Source of the DNA: Blumeriella jaapii
Lineage: Eukaryota > Ascomycota > Leotiomycetes > Helotiales > Drepanopezizaceae
Reading direction: 5' to 3'
Length of the DNA stretch: 64,000 nucleotides
NCBI GenBank assembly: GCA_009599575.1
Contig: VWND01000067.1
Location: 1,488,001-1,552,000, forward strand
The position numbers and the translations under genes are program-made. Numbering within the stretch: position 1 is the stretch's first letter; each line of letters starts with the position of its first letter. The notes beneath the pieces were generated by a model. The model saw nothing but the letters and a program-made list of their open reading frames with translations. It did no database searches and was not told the DNA's origin. This document shows, in pieces, positions 11,154 through 22,659 of this stretch.

Positions 11154-11328
11154 TATGAGGGGATAAAACGTCAGTTCGTTGGTCACGTGGTCCGAAGGTT
11201 ACGTTGTTATTACGTGACATCGGAGCTCGCATATATTGTATTTTAGATTTCACGACACCTTTAAACTTAGAACCCCGTAATTAATGCAAATTATCTACGA
11301 ACCTTTTGCTCGTTCGCACCTTTTGACA
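11154..11328 (+). repeat. GypA 3' LTR (A2)
   Basis: TATGAGGGG to TTTTGACA, 175 bp, matching 60854-61027. A CACGTG remains at 11183-11188; the second site has become TACGTG. A purine run at 11129-11147 precedes it as the polypurine tract. Confidence 0.87.
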
Positions 11329-11994
11329 CGTTGCCGATGCTATTCGAATTTATAAATTTATCGGGGTCGGGAAAGGCAGGTGTTTTTCTTTCTGCGTTTA
11401 AAATGTTCGGTGTATTTTGACTGATAGAAGTTTGTTTTCGGAAGTTGGCAAGTTCGGCTTCGCGGTTTTAAAAATTTTTTTTTTAAAAGGCTTTTTTTTC
11501 CTAGTATTATACCGTTTGAATATTTAGCTTTTGTGCGAAATTATTTAATTTGGCTTTAAATAATATTATTATATCGTTTTGCTTTATCGCATAAGCGAAA
11601 ATATCGAAAATTTCTTGAAAACAAACTTTCGTATTAGCGATTAAAACGACGACGATTTGGTCGGAGTATTTAAAATGTTTTAAAATAAAGCAATTAAAAG
11701 GTTTCGATAACTTGGGAAGTTTCGATATTTTCGGTATTAATGTCCGTTAAAAAAAAAAACGTGAAATATGTTTTGTTCCGGAATATAAGCAAAAGCAAAA
11801 CAGGGTTTTTCGAATGTAAATCTTATGTTAAAAGGGGTTGTCGTTTCGTAATTTCGTATAAGGGGTCGTAAAAATAGTAAAATTGTTGTCGCGATAAGGT
11901 TGATTTTCTGTATGCGCAAAGGCAGAACAAAATTGGCAGGCTTTTTTAGCTCGAGGGCTGAAATAGAAGTATTAAAGGGGTTTGGTAGTTAATA
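11329..11994 (-). pseudogene. GypA leader and gag N-terminus (A3)
   Basis: Coding strand is minus. A 60-codon open piece (11919-11737) begins with Met and ends in YIPEQNIFHVFFFNGH; it is matched by YIPEQNTFYAPF in A4 (61093-61305). Homology with A4 continues to the CCCCGACCCCGATAAATT-like stretch at 11360-11385, where capsid begins. There is no known motif in this N-terminal part. The best guess is the matrix-like N-terminus of Gag, by position only. Confidence 0.65.
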
Positions 11995-12180
11995 TGTTAA
12001 AGGATGCGAACGAGCAGAAGATTCGTAGGTGATTTGCATTGACTACGGGGTTTTTAAGTTAAAGGGGCCGCGAATTCTAAGATATAATATGTGCGGATGA
12101 TCACGTGGTTCTGATGTCACGTGACAACAACGTGATTTTCGGATCACGTGACCAACGAACCGATGTCCCACACCCTCACA
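11995..12180 (-). repeat. GypA 5' LTR (A3)
   Basis: 186 bp; on the minus strand it starts TGTGAGGGTG and ends TTTAACA. It is little mutated and is the only GypA LTR here with three CACGTG sites: 12102-12107, 12118-12123 and 12145-12150. Confidence 0.88.
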
Positions 12181-12690
12181 AACTGTTTTATTATTTTATT
12201 ACTTATTGTTTTCCTTTTATTATATTTTGTTTTACTGTTTTTGTTTCGCTTTGCTTATATATAATTTAATTATTTTATTTTATACATATTATTTATTTTT
12301 AAAACCTTTTTTTATATAATTTAAGATATTTATTATACTTTTTTTTATTTAATTATTTTTTTGTTTATTAAAACAAAAATTTAATATATATTTAAGCCGC
12401 ATATTTAATATCTTTATATTGCTCGCATATTTTACGAAAACTATTTTTTAAATATTTTATTATTTGCTACGTTTTGTATTATTTACTTTTTTCGCTGTTT
12501 TAAACGTATGCTTGCCTAAACAATTATAATTTATTAAAAAAAAATATACGGATTTTTTTGATTTTTAAATACAAATATTTTATAATTCTCGTATTTTTTT
12601 TTAATTATTTTTTAATAAATATAATATATTTTTTTTAATTAATAAATCCATCGATATTATATCGTTTTCTAAGCAAAACGTTGCTAAACC
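12181..12690 (+). other. GypC pol-X spacer (C1)
   Basis: Very AT-rich, CpG-poor DNA that matches 53440-53950 (C3) and, reversed, 30760-31270 (C2) by eye. No reading frame is recognised. It lies between the end of integrase and the extra coding region X in all three copies. It could hold a promoter or 3' processing signal, but no specific site is identifiable. A3 is inserted at its left edge. Confidence 0.6.
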
Positions 12691-15600
12691 TGGCAAATTT
12701 ATTTTTAATTTTTTTTGAAACGGAATTATTATACGCAATTTTTCCGAATTTAAATAAACATATGATACCGCTATTTCAAATTAATAAGCAACTTTCGTAA
12801 AAATATTTATAAAACAATTCGATATAATAATTAAAAACGTTAACGAATTTTTATTCGATTACGAAAGTTTCTTAAAATTAAATTTGTTCGCAAATATTTT
12901 AATTACGATAAGTTTTTGCTAAATTACGATAACGCTTTAAAAGCTTTCGCCGAAGCGAAAAAAGCTCGAAATAATAAGAAAAAAATAACAAACCGAATTC
13001 TGCGTTTTATTAAATTAACGAAAAAAAAAAATTTAAAAATACGTTTTTAGCAAAATCACCGGTATTATTTTATTTCGGCATTTCGCTCGCTTTTTCGAAA
13101 TTATTATTTTTACAAAAAAAAAAATTTTAATATTAAACGCTTATATATTTAAAACGCAAATCTTCAAAGCTAATAATTTAAAAATCCGCAGATTTAAAAG
13201 CTTTTTTACAGCTGTTTGCAAACTAATCGACGACGTTAAACAATCGCTAAAAAAAATTCTAATCGGGTGCGAAATTTTAAATCTGATTTTTTTTTAAAAT
13301 AAAAAACTAAACGTCGTTAAATACGGCATTTTTATACCAAAAAAAAAAAACGCTATTTCGATATTTTAAATTTACGACGACGAAAAAAACGAAAAAGCCA
13401 ATATTATTTTCGTTTAATTCGAAAAAACATACGCGATAACAATTAATATTTTTAAAATAGCTAAAATAATTCGGCGATTTTTATATTTAATTATCGAAAA
13501 CAAATCCGAAAACGAAATTAAAAACGTAATAGCAAATAATCGTTTATTCGAATACAAAAAACTTATTATATTTATAAAAACGATTTCGAAAAAAATAAAA
13601 ACAAAAAACGCAAAAAAACGCGCCGATATTTCCGAAATCTTTTTTATTCGAAAAAAAAACCTATTCGCGTCGCTAATAAAAAAGGCATCGCAAATAAAAA
13701 CAGCCGGAAATCGACGCTGAATTATAATTTTTAAACCAAATAATAAAAAACGCGACGATTTTATAAAATTAAATTTAAAAAACTCCGGTATTCCGAAAGA
13801 AAAAAATTTAAACGATTTTGATTTTGATTTTTCGAAGCTAAATACGCAAATATTAAAAACGCTTGCTGCGTTTAAAAACGTCGTATTATTTTCGCTAATA
13901 TTTCAGATTTTAATAAAAGTATTTAAAATTTCGATTATTACACGATTCGACCGAAAAAAACCCGAAAAAAAATATCGAAGTTATCGCGGAAAAATTTATA
14001 TAAAAAGCATAAAATCAAATTATTTTATTTAAAACTTTCGCTGATTTAAGAATTTTATTTCGATACTTTTACGCAAAAATCAAATAAATCCGTCAGCTTT
14101 TTTTTTTTTTTTCGAACGAAAATTAAATCAAGCTTTTTTCGGAAAATTGCAAATATAATACGCTAAAGCAAATAAAAAAACTTTTAAAAACAATAACCCG
14201 TTTTTATTCGAATTTTTCTTTATTAAAAAATTCCGATTTTTGAATTTCGTTTTTATAAATAACGTTAACGTTAAAAAAAAACGGCAAATTCTGCTATTTT
14301 CATATACGCTGTTACGCGGCGTATTGCGATTTAATTACAAAAAAAATTGATATTATCGGCTTCGCTAATCGATTCGCTATTATTAAAAATTCGGATTACG
14401 ACGTGTACGAAATTAATTTTAATAATCAATTTATATTTCGACGAAAAACTGCGAAAATTACTAAAACGCGTATTAAAACTTATTTAAACTACGCAAATTT
14501 TAAAACAAATCCTAATATTTTTAGCGCGATTATAAAATTCGATTAAAACCAAAAAAAATTAAAGCAACGAATATTTTAAAAGCCGATTTTTTTGATTTTT
14601 CGACCGAAAATATATTTTAAAATTTATTTAAATTAAGCTGCGAATTTATTAATTACGTAAAGTTTTACAACGGAAAAAACAAATTATTATTGCATTTTAT
14701 AAAAAAAAAAATTACATATAAGCATTATTTCCGATTAATTAAAATCTAAAAAGCGCTTATAGCTTTTTTCGCTAATATACTTTACAATTTTATTTAATAA
14801 ACTTTTAAAATATATTCCGGCTTTTACTTCGCTGTTTTAATTGTTCGAAACTCCGGAAACTGCTGCTTCGTAATATATTCTAACGTTCCGATCGCTTTAG
14901 ATTTCGCTGATTCCGATCGTATTATAATTACAAAATTCGATATCGCCGATTTTTTAAAAAAAAAAAATCGAAAATCCTACCGACGCCATTTTCGATTATT
15001 ACGTTTTGTTTGCATTCGCATATAATTCGAAAATAATCGAAGCTTACTTACAATTATACCACGACGCCAAGCTGATTAAAATTATTTAGAAAAATTCAGC
15101 TTTCTCGTATTTTAGCGCGTTTAAAAAAATAGCCTTAGCTATTTTATCGAATTACGAAACCGAAAGCTACGAAATAAAAAACGCAATAATTTTTATCAGC
15201 TTTTCGATTAAGCAAAAAGTATTCGTTATATTTAAAATTTAAAAAACCGACGGCGCGATATTAATTTATTCGAATAACTACACGGCGCAAAAATATAAAA
15301 ACTATTTCGAAAACGACGCTTCGATAAATAATCTGATATTATTTATATTACGACGAAAGCAATTACAGCATTTTCGATGGTTTCGATTGCGAACGATTAT
15401 TTTCGAACCATTTCGTAAAATAAATTTTTTTACAGGCTTCGAAACCTTTTCGAAAGCATTCGTCGGTAAACAGCCGTAATCCGACCTATTAATTTTACGC
15501 GAAGCAAAAGCGTTAATCGGTTTTAATTACGACGAACTAATCGATTATTTTTACGATTTTAATATAAGATTTTTCAGCGCTTATTGCAAAACGTAAAATT

Positions 15601-15870
15601 ATATTCAAAAGCTAAAATTTATTATCTACGAAAAAAAATCGTAAAAAGCTTTCGTCGCCGCGACGCTTAATAATATTATCGACGAAAAAACTATCAAAAC
15701 GTTCGTAAATCAAAACGATATTTCGATTAACGTTTTATCGAATTATTTTTTAAAAAAGCAAAATAAACAAAATAATTCATACGATAAGCGAAACGCTACT
15801 TTTTCATAAAAGCTAATAGCAAAAAAGCCAAAAACGGGTTAAAAAACTAAAGAAATATAAAATTAAAAAA
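12691..15870 (+). pseudogene. GypC extra coding region X (C1), unknown function
   Basis: About 3.2 kb (near 1,050 codons) downstream of pol and upstream of the 3' LTR, on the element's coding strand. I do not recognise the family. Visible blocks, in order: a Lys-rich N-terminal part with KQFDIIIKNVNEFLFDYESF (~12800); FFTAVCKLIDDV.QSLKK (~13200); RRFLYLIIENKSENEIKNVI (~13470); a RRGVLRF-like block near 14310; FANRFAIIKNSDYDVYEINF (~14365); a C-terminal part with FAYNSKIIEAYLQLYHDAKL (~15020) and IYSNNYTAQKYKNYFENDAS (~15270); then LIGFNYDELIDYFYDF (~15520) and a Lys/Gln-rich tail. Stops lie mainly at Gln codons, and frameshifts fall in A-runs. It is not an obvious envelope, gag or RNase H duplicate. 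Confidence 0.6.
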
Positions 15871-15988
15871 TTCGGTTTTTAATTAATTAGTTTTTAAATT
15901 ATATAAAATACATTAAATTGTATTTATTAAAATTATGTTTTTATTCGGTCGTAATTAAAAACGATTACGTATATTATTTAAAACAGAA

Positions 15989-16228
15989 TATAAAACGGTA
16001 ATACTTTGTATTAATAGGATTTAATAGTTTTAGCTATGGTCGAAGCATAGATTTTTCCGAGACTTTCTGCTATTAATTATTTTTAACAAATTCAAACGCA
16101 AAGCATTTTTTTAAATAATACTATAGGCACGCAATTCAATTCATACTTTTATTTATTTTTCTTTTTCTTTTTTCAGTTTTTTCTAAGAATTTCCTAGACT
16201 ATTTTACCCACCGATATATGGCCGTATC
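15989..16228 (+). repeat. GypC 3' LTR (C1), left part
   Basis: Starts TATAAAACGG (TGTAAAACGG after one change) and matches 58435-58701. It is cut at ...GTATC by the GypB copy B2. The last 27 bases are found at 50126-50152. The two sides carry gtatc (16224-16228) and atatc (50121-50125), a target duplication with one G-to-A change. The 120 bases before it (15871-15988) are the 3' untranslated stretch after X. Confidence 0.9.
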
Positions 16229-16496
16229 TGTGACGATCTAATCAGTCGGAGGGCTGGAAGATCAGTCAACTGGTCGCCGTATTCAATAATATAAAAAACG
16301 AGCCTTTGGTTCTGTAACAAAAATATTCATTTAGAATTAACAATTGCAAAAGGCAAAGATTACTAAGAAAAAAGAGCCTTATATATATGAATAGTTTTTA
16401 CAGTTAATAAAAAATCTATCAAAAGACCAGGGAGCTTGCAGCTACACGTAATTGCTGGGGTAACACGAAAGGTGGTAAAAAAAATAAGTCGTCATA
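16229..16496 (-). repeat. GypB 3' LTR (B2)
   Basis: 268 bp TGTGACGATC to CGTCATA. It pairs with the 5' LTR at 49851-50120, 33 kb away, because GypD, B3, C2 and B4 are nested between them. Confidence 0.88.
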
Positions 16497-16855
16497 TTAT
16501 TTCTCCGTCCGAAAAAAACGCGCTTTCGAGCTTTTATTTATTAATACGTCGCTATTCAAATAATCGTACGAATCCAAACCTTCGGAATACGTTTTTAGCC
16601 AATTTGTAAATTTTGCAAAAGGACCGGAAAGCTTTTTATACGCCAAATGAAAATCGCGTATTTTTAAAAAAGCATATATAAAATCAAACGCGGGGTACCA
16701 CGTGAAATCGTTATTTAAACTTATTTAAAAAGCTTTATACTAAAAGATCTTCCGTTGTATTCGATAAGCGATTAATTTTTCGATTTCGTATTCAAGCTTA
16801 TTAATTATATTAATGAATTTAGAGGCTAAGTTAATTTAATCTGAAAGCGCGTCGT
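16497..16855 (-). pseudogene. GypB chromodomain end (B2, first piece)
   Basis: Matches B1 2563-2925: polypurine side, C-terminal tail and part of the chromodomain on the minus strand. GypD is inserted after gtcgt (16851-16855). The continuation of B2 is found at ~26886-27162 and 44864-49850, with roughly 250 bp missing between this piece and 26886. Confidence 0.78.
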
Positions 16856-17098
16856 TGTTACGATCCTGCCAGTGGTATAGGTGCCAGTGGTATGATTGCC
16901 GGTGGTGTTGGAATAAGGTTTGGGCACGGACCATCTCGGCCACTAGGCCTCGCGCTAAGTCACGTGATCTATAAGCGCAACCTATCATACATAAAGTTCG
17001 CGATTCCGAGCATTTTAGCTCGGTGTTTTTTTTTTCAATTTATATGCGTACTTTTTGGTTTATATTATTTTTCTGATTATTTTTAAGCTAGCTATAAT
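16856..17098 (+). repeat. GypD 5' LTR (right end approximate)
   Basis: Starts TGTTACGATCCTGCC. The first ~150 bases are GC-richer than anything around them and hardly mutated, with GCC(A/G)GTGGT(A/G) repeated near 16869, 16884 and 16899 and a CACGTG at 16961-16966. The right end is set at a degraded TATAATA (possibly TGTAACA), because there is no second LTR for comparison. The 64-codon open stretch at 16892-17086 is judged chance. Confidence 0.6.
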
Positions 17099-18730
17099 AT
17101 AAAAAAAAACCAAACAATTTTCGTTGGAAAGCTTTATATTTACGGTTAAAAACTCGATTTGCTTTTGCAATTCGAACTTTTTTCAGACCGTTCGTACCAA
17201 CGTTTATTTATCGATATTTTGATTAAAACTTTTTTTTATTAATTTTATTTTTAAAAAAAGCTGGAGTTTTTTTTTTTTTTTAATTCGATCTGCTTTTGCA
17301 ATTCGAATCGCTTTTTTTTAATATTACAACATATTTTATGCTTTTTTTATAAATCGACGCGGCATCCGAAAACGAACGTAATCCGTACGATTCGGCTTCG
17401 AGTCAGCATTTCTATCCTCTGCTTTTGTTTTTGGCGCTTTCGAATTTCTATTCGTTTTAAGCTTTTTCGACGATTTTAAAAGCGAGTTTTTATTTCACGA
17501 TTTTTCTACCGAATTATAATTATTTATTGGATTTTTTCGCTTTATTATCGAATTTAAAATCGAGTTATACGACGCTGATATTTTAATATTTTTAAACCGA
17601 CGAATGCTTTTAAACCGATTATTTAGCATATCTGCTAACGTTAAAAGATTTATTGCGGCCTAGCAGCTTCAGATCGCTTAAATAATCGCTTAAGTTATTG
17701 CCGCCGCTCGCTTTTTAGCTTTTTTCGCTAATATCGCCCGCGACGCTTTTTTTTTATTTCGAGCTTCGCGCGCTTTTACGACGGACTTTTAATTAATTTC
17801 CGAGTATTATTTTTTTGTTTTCGATCCAGCTATTTTTCGAATCGAATTATCCAAAATTAAATATTTTCGTTACGCTTTTAACGATTATTAAAAAAAAATT
17901 AAATATAACGTATAAAAAATAAATATAAAGCTGTTTATTGAAAAATATTTAAAAAAAATTATATAAGATATAAATTAAGCCAAAGCATATTTTAAATATA
18001 TTACTAAAAAAGCAAAAACTATTATTTTAAAGCATTTAAATTCCGAGTTTTATAATCAAGCCTAATCGGTCCGAAACGTTTTTCGCATTTTTAATCAGCG
18101 CTTTTTTAATTTTAATCGCGTTTAATTTGCTAAATTGCAATATAATAAATTTTATATAAACAACGGTCAGATTTATAATAACTTTCGTTTTTTATTTATC
18201 CGCTACGCAATTATTAGCAAAATTGCTAAAAACCGTTGATTCGAAAATATATGCGAAAAAATCACTTTTATTTTTAAATACGATTTTCGAATAAAAAAAT
18301 ATAAAATAAATAATAATTATATTGTTTTAAACGAGTTTTTGGCCGTTGCGAATAAAAAATTACGTAATATTCGAATTAAAAAAATAGCTTCTGCCTGTCG
18401 CATAAGCCATTTTTCTTTTATTATAGCTTTTGCCAACTAGGATTTTAAACGTATTTTCGGTATTTTTAAAGCTTTTTAGCGTTTTACTTTTCTAGTCCTT
18501 TTTGCTCGCATAGCTTTTTCTTTTTTTAACAAAAATTTTTATAAGCGTATAGCTGTTATTTCTGCTATTTCCGGTTTTTTTCGCTTAGCTGCGCATTTTT
18601 TAAACGTTTATTATAATTGCGGCAAGCCCGGCTATTTCGCAGATATTTGCTCCGACGCCAAGCTTAGTCGCAAAATCGCCGAAATAATTATCGACGAAAA
18701 GCAAAACGATCTGTTAAAAAACTTTTAAGT
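17099..18730 (+). pseudogene. GypD gag with CCHC zinc knuckle
   Basis: Long decayed frame between LTR and protease. Its C-terminal end has a clear nucleocapsid zinc knuckle at 18609-18650: Y-Y-N-C-G-K-P-G-Y-F-A-D-I-C. This is CX2CX4HX4C with the first Cys and the His each changed to Tyr, as expected from RIP. An Arg/Lys-rich stretch precedes it. The capsid part is too mutated for motif assignment. The role would be the structural protein of the intracellular particle. Confidence 0.75.
18609..18650 (+). other. zinc-knuckle motif of GypD gag
   Basis: CX2CX4HX4C spacing is preserved exactly; two of four ligands are lost by C-to-T/G-to-A type changes (TGT to TAT, CAT/CAC to TAT). Confidence 0.8.
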
Positions 18731-18829
18731 TATAGCAAAAACTTTTATTATAGTAAAAGATTCGATTTGTAAAAAAATTTAAAATTTAACCAGCGCTTTT
18801 TAATAAAAAAGCGATAATTTTTAGTTTTT

Positions 18830-19260
18830 ATAAAATTAGCACGTAATAAATTATATATTAAAACATTTGCATATATCGATAGCGAAGCTAATATTTTCGG
18901 TGCGATTGAAATTTTTTTAGCGTACTAACTTTTTCAACGTTTCGGAATAAATTTTATTCGGCTGCATAAGCTTATTATATCCATCGGTTATAATAGCGAG
19001 CCGGAAAAGCTTATTTCTTTTGCTATTTTTTTTTTTTTTACGATTAATCGACGTCGTATAAATTTTTTTTTTCTGATTATAAACCTGGGCTTTATCGACG
19101 TTTTTATTAATCGCAAATTTTTATAGCATTACGATTTGAAATAAGCGTACGGCCAAAAAAAAACCAAAAAAAAATGGCTATTCGATATATCCGTTATTTT
19201 TTATTTTAACGAACAATTGTTCGTCGATTTTAATTAGCGAAAAAAGCCCAAAATGCTTAA
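18830..19260 (+). pseudogene. GypD aspartic protease
   Basis: The frame reads YIDSEANIFGAIEIFLAY, with the active-site DSGA changed to DSEA at 18878-18889. A second block, LIINLGFIDVFI near 19075, resembles the ILG segment of retropepsins. It follows the zinc knuckle by ~230 bases, as expected for gag-pol. Downstream, 19253-19627 is open for 124 codons and overlaps the protease-RT connector; no domain is recognised there. Confidence 0.7.
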
Positions 19261-19629
19261 TCGTATATATTTAAAAAATGCAAATAAACGAAACAGCGTA
19301 ATAAAAGTTTTATATACTTTTGCTAATATTTTTATAATAATTAAAAAAGCTTATTTAAATTTTGGAGCTGATAAACCTTTTATATTTATGCGAAATTTCA
19401 AAAGCAATTTGTACAAAATGGAAAAGTTTTTTATTAACAATTCTGAACCGATCAAGCCGGTCCTTTTAACCGTATTAATTATTTTTTTTATTTTTAATTG
19501 TAATATTAGTTGTATTTCCGCTTTTGCATTTAGCGCTTTACAAACACATTACGAAAAGCGAATGCGAGCCGCGAAAAAAAAAATTACTATTATTCAACGA
19601 TTATACGTTTGTTATTTTTATATATAATA

Positions 19630-21150
19630 TAAATAAAAAACGTTTTCGCCGTGCGAAAATCGCCGAGTTTAAAAAAGTTATATAGCTCGCGATAATAAAA
19701 AGCATTTTCGTTTCCGACGTTTTGCAAGCCAAATATAACGACAACGTGGTTTTTGTAAAAAAGTCTTTTCCAGCTTAGTATTCGAAATTCGAAAAACTTT
19801 TTTACAAACAAAAAAGCGATAAGCTCGTTTTCCGCCGCTCCGGTATAAATTATAAAATATATTTTATTATAAAAAATACGCTTTTTATAAAACTATTAAA
19901 CGCTTCATAAATAAATAGCTTACAAAAGTTAAAAGCTATATTTTCGACAATTTATACAAAGGTTTTGTTAAACTTTTTAATGCTTTTTTCGCCGCTTCGA
20001 TTTTATTTATTAAAAAATCAAACGGTTTTATACGCTTATATATTAATTACCGCAAGCTTAACGATTTTACGAAAAAAAAAATTTATTTTTTGCTTTTAAT
20101 TAACGAAATGCTGGCGCGAATTATTAAAACCAAAATATTTACGAAAATTAATATTTAATAAGCATTTAATCGAGTCCGAATATCCGAAGAATTTGAAAAA
20201 TTAACCAGCTTTCGCATCCGATACGATATATACAAATATAAAGTTTTTTCTTTCGGCTTTATTAATAGGCCCGCTATATTTCAACGCTTTATTAATAATA
20301 TTTTTATAAAACATTTAAATTATTTTTGCTCGGCGTATTTTAACGATATTTTTATTTATTTCGCGAATAATTTAAAATAAAAGATTTACGTTAAAAAAAT
20401 TTTGTCAATTTTAAAAAACACGGCTTGAAAACTAATATTAAAAAATGCGAGTTTAATATTATAAAAATTAAATTTCTAGGTTTTGTTATTAATATTTAAA
20501 ATATTAAAATAAATCCGAAAAAAATCGCTATTATTAAAAACTGGCAATATATAGCGAATATGCGAAGCGTGCAAAGCTTTTTAAGCTTTTGCAATTTTTA
20601 CAAACGTTTTATAGCCGGTTACAGCCGTATTTGCCGCTTTTTTACTGTTTTTATAAGCAAAAACGTTTTTTTCGTATTCGAAAAAAAACAGAAAAACGTA
20701 TAGAAAGCATTGCGCAAAGCTCTGTTAAATGCTTTTATTTTATATTATTACGACTTTTATAAGCAAACGCGCCTGAAAACCGATTTTTTTAATAAAATAA
20801 TAGCTAGCGTATTATCGCAATTGCAAAAAAATAACTTTTATTATCCTGTCGGTTTTTTTTTTAAATTATAATCGACGCCGAATTTAATTATCCGATTTAC
20901 GACAAAAAGTTTTTCGTTATTTTTCGCTTTTTTAAAAATTACAAGCCGGAGCTGTTAAACGCTTTAAAAAACGTATATATATATACCGATTATCGCGCTT
21001 TGAAATATTTTATAATAATTAAAAACTTTTCGGCCCGATAAGCCCGATAGGCCGAGTTTTTCGCCGATTTTTATTTTATAATTATATACCGGTCGAAAAT
21101 TACTAATACGTTTGCTAATATTTTTTTTCGCAAAAACTAAAATATTTTTT
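19630..21150 (+). pseudogene. GypD reverse transcriptase and RNase H
   Basis: RT blocks in order: a RRSGINYKIY connector; LLNFLMLFSPLRF (~19970, frame shifted); a TKIDIQ.AFNRVRI-type block (~20140-20180); a RYDIYKYKVF.FGLI block (~20220-20260); ATFQRFINNIF (~20275-20310); and the catalytic box YFND at 20336-20347 in place of YFDD, followed by IFIYF. A GLKTNIKKCEFNVTKIKFLGFVI-like stretch follows, then FLSFCNFYKRFIAGYS (~20580-20630). RNase H follows with a KTDFFNKIIASVLSQLQ block (~20780). The order and spacing are those of Ty3/gypsy. Confidence 0.84.
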
Positions 21151-22315
21151 TATTAAAAGCACGATAGCGAGCAGCTCGAAAGCAGCAAATGTTTTTAAAC
21201 GATAAATTAAATTTTTAAATTTTAAAAAAAAATGGCTGCTAAAAGCATAACTACGCTGGCGCTTATAAAAATAGCTTTCGATAAGCACGATAACGATAAC
21301 ATTTCTTTCGAAAAAACAGCGAAAACGAAAAAAATAAAATGCTTATAAAAAAATCCGCAGACCTAATTTTCGTAATCGCATACGATATATATAATTATAC
21401 AATTATAAACGATTTGCTGCAAGCTAATAAAAACTTTTTTTTTCGAAGCGCAACGAATGCAAATCCGTAATTATAGCTTTGATTATTAATTGCGATAAAA
21501 CAAATTATTTTTTTAAAGCAAATTGATAATGTTTTTGAAACTTTCCGAATTGCGAATTTTTTTAATTCGATATATCCACGAATAGCTTTGCGTAATATAC
21601 GCTAGAATAAAAAGAATAAAACTTTTAATCGGTCGCAAATATTATTGGAAAGCTACAAAAGCAGATATATAATAATACGTTTCGAATTATCGTTGCATAC
21701 GAATAAAAACTAGGCGCGACAAAATCCTAAGCTTTTTAAAGCCTTTGCTTATACTCAGCAAGCTTTATTAATATTTAACGATAAATTTCACGAAACTTTT
21801 ATTAAACGAAAATAGTTACGACTTCGCTTTCGTAATAATAAATCGCTTATTTAAAAAGCTTTTATTAATTTTTTGCTATAAGATTATCACAGCGAAAGAA
21901 CTGGCAGTTTTGTTTTTAATTTATTAAATGCGCTATTTCGGCATGCCGGATTTAATTATTTCGGACCGAAAAGCTCAGTTTGTTTCGGTTTTTTAGCAAA
22001 AACTCTGCCGCATATTAAAAACCAGAATTAAATTAATTACTGCGTACAATTTTAATATCGATAAGCAAACCGAAATAATAAACCAGTATATTAAGCAACG
22101 CTTTCGCTTTTTTTGCTTTTATTACCAAAACAATTAAAAACGCCTTTTACTTTTAATAAATATTACACAGCTGATTTTGCCGCATAAGTTTCTCGGCAAT
22201 ATTTTTCTTTTTCAAGTTTTGAATAGATACGAGGCTCGCATATTCTGAAATATAGACAACCTTCGTCTTTTTCGCTCGGCCACCGAAAAGCTTAACCGCG
22301 ACGAGGCTTTGCACC
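21151..22315 (+). pseudogene. GypD integrase (5' two thirds)
   Basis: The zinc-binding part is decayed (NYRCIRIKTRRDKI near 21690 corresponds to the C..C side). The DDE core is evident: ITAKELAVLF then MRYFGMPDLIISDRKAQFVSVF (21930-21995), the GxPxxIVSDRGxQF block with Gly changed to Lys. AYNFNIDKQTEIINQYIKQRF (22045-22105) is the YHPQTDGQTER block with His/Pro/Gly lost. The frame ends at B3. No chromodomain is seen because the end is missing. Confidence 0.82.
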
Positions 22316-22581
22316 TGTGACGATCTAATCAGTCGGAGGGCTGGAAAATCAGTCAACTGGTCGCCGTATTCATATAGTATAAAAAACGAGCCTTTGGTTC
22401 TGTAACAAAAATATTCATTTAGAATTAACAATTACAAAAAGCAAAGGTTGTTAAAGAAAAAAAGCCTTATAAATATAAATAATTTCTACAGTTAATAAAA
22501 AGACCCATCAAAAGACCAGAAAGCATGCAGCTACACGTAATTGCTAGGATAATACGAAAAGCAAAAAAATAAATCGTTATA
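22316..22581 (-). repeat. GypB 3' LTR (B3)
   Basis: TGTGACGATC to CGTTATA, 266 bp. Followed by the least mutated GypB polypurine tract (22582-22594, TACCCTCCCGTCC on the plus strand). Confidence 0.88.
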
Positions 22582-22659
22582 ATACCCTCCCGTCCGAAAA
22601 AAACGCGCCTTCGAACTTTTATCCATTAATACGTCGCTATTCAAATAATTATACGAATT

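Larger units (their letters stand above)
1695..11328 (+). mobile_element. GypA copy A2, interrupted by B1
   Basis: Two pieces, 1695-2294 and 8701-11328, read as one continuous pol once B1 (2295-8700) is removed; aaaaa stands on both sides of B1. The copy runs from mid-RT through RNase H and integrase to its own 3' LTR. Its left part is cut off by A1 and lies outside the window. At the right it ends inside the leader of the reversed copy A3, with cgttg directly after the LTR as the likely target duplication. Confidence 0.88.
11329..12180 (-). mobile_element. GypA copy A3, 5' LTR and leader, reversed
   Basis: Reverse complement of the 5' end of A4. The 5' LTR is at 11995-12180, and the leader and start of gag run down to 11329, where A2 interrupts it. 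The rest lies left of the window. On the right the LTR abuts aactg of the GypC copy C1, the probable target duplication, so A3 is inserted in C1. Confidence 0.85.
16856..22315 (+). mobile_element. GypD, 5' LTR through integrase (truncated)
   Basis: A fourth Ty3/gypsy family, present once. It has a 5' LTR, gag with zinc knuckle, protease, RT, RNase H and integrase, and is then cut by B3 at 22316. Its remaining integrase end and 3' LTR are not found in the window; they appear lost in the rearrangement at ~26886. Confidence 0.85.

Noticed and set aside
16892..17086. 64-codon open frame with a Gly-rich start
   Set aside because: It lies within the GypD 5' LTR, where no protein is expected; openness follows from the few RIP changes there.
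22153..22431. 92-codon minus-strand frame
   Set aside because: It crosses the GypD/B3 junction, so it cannot be an ancestral gene; a chance frame over an insertion point.
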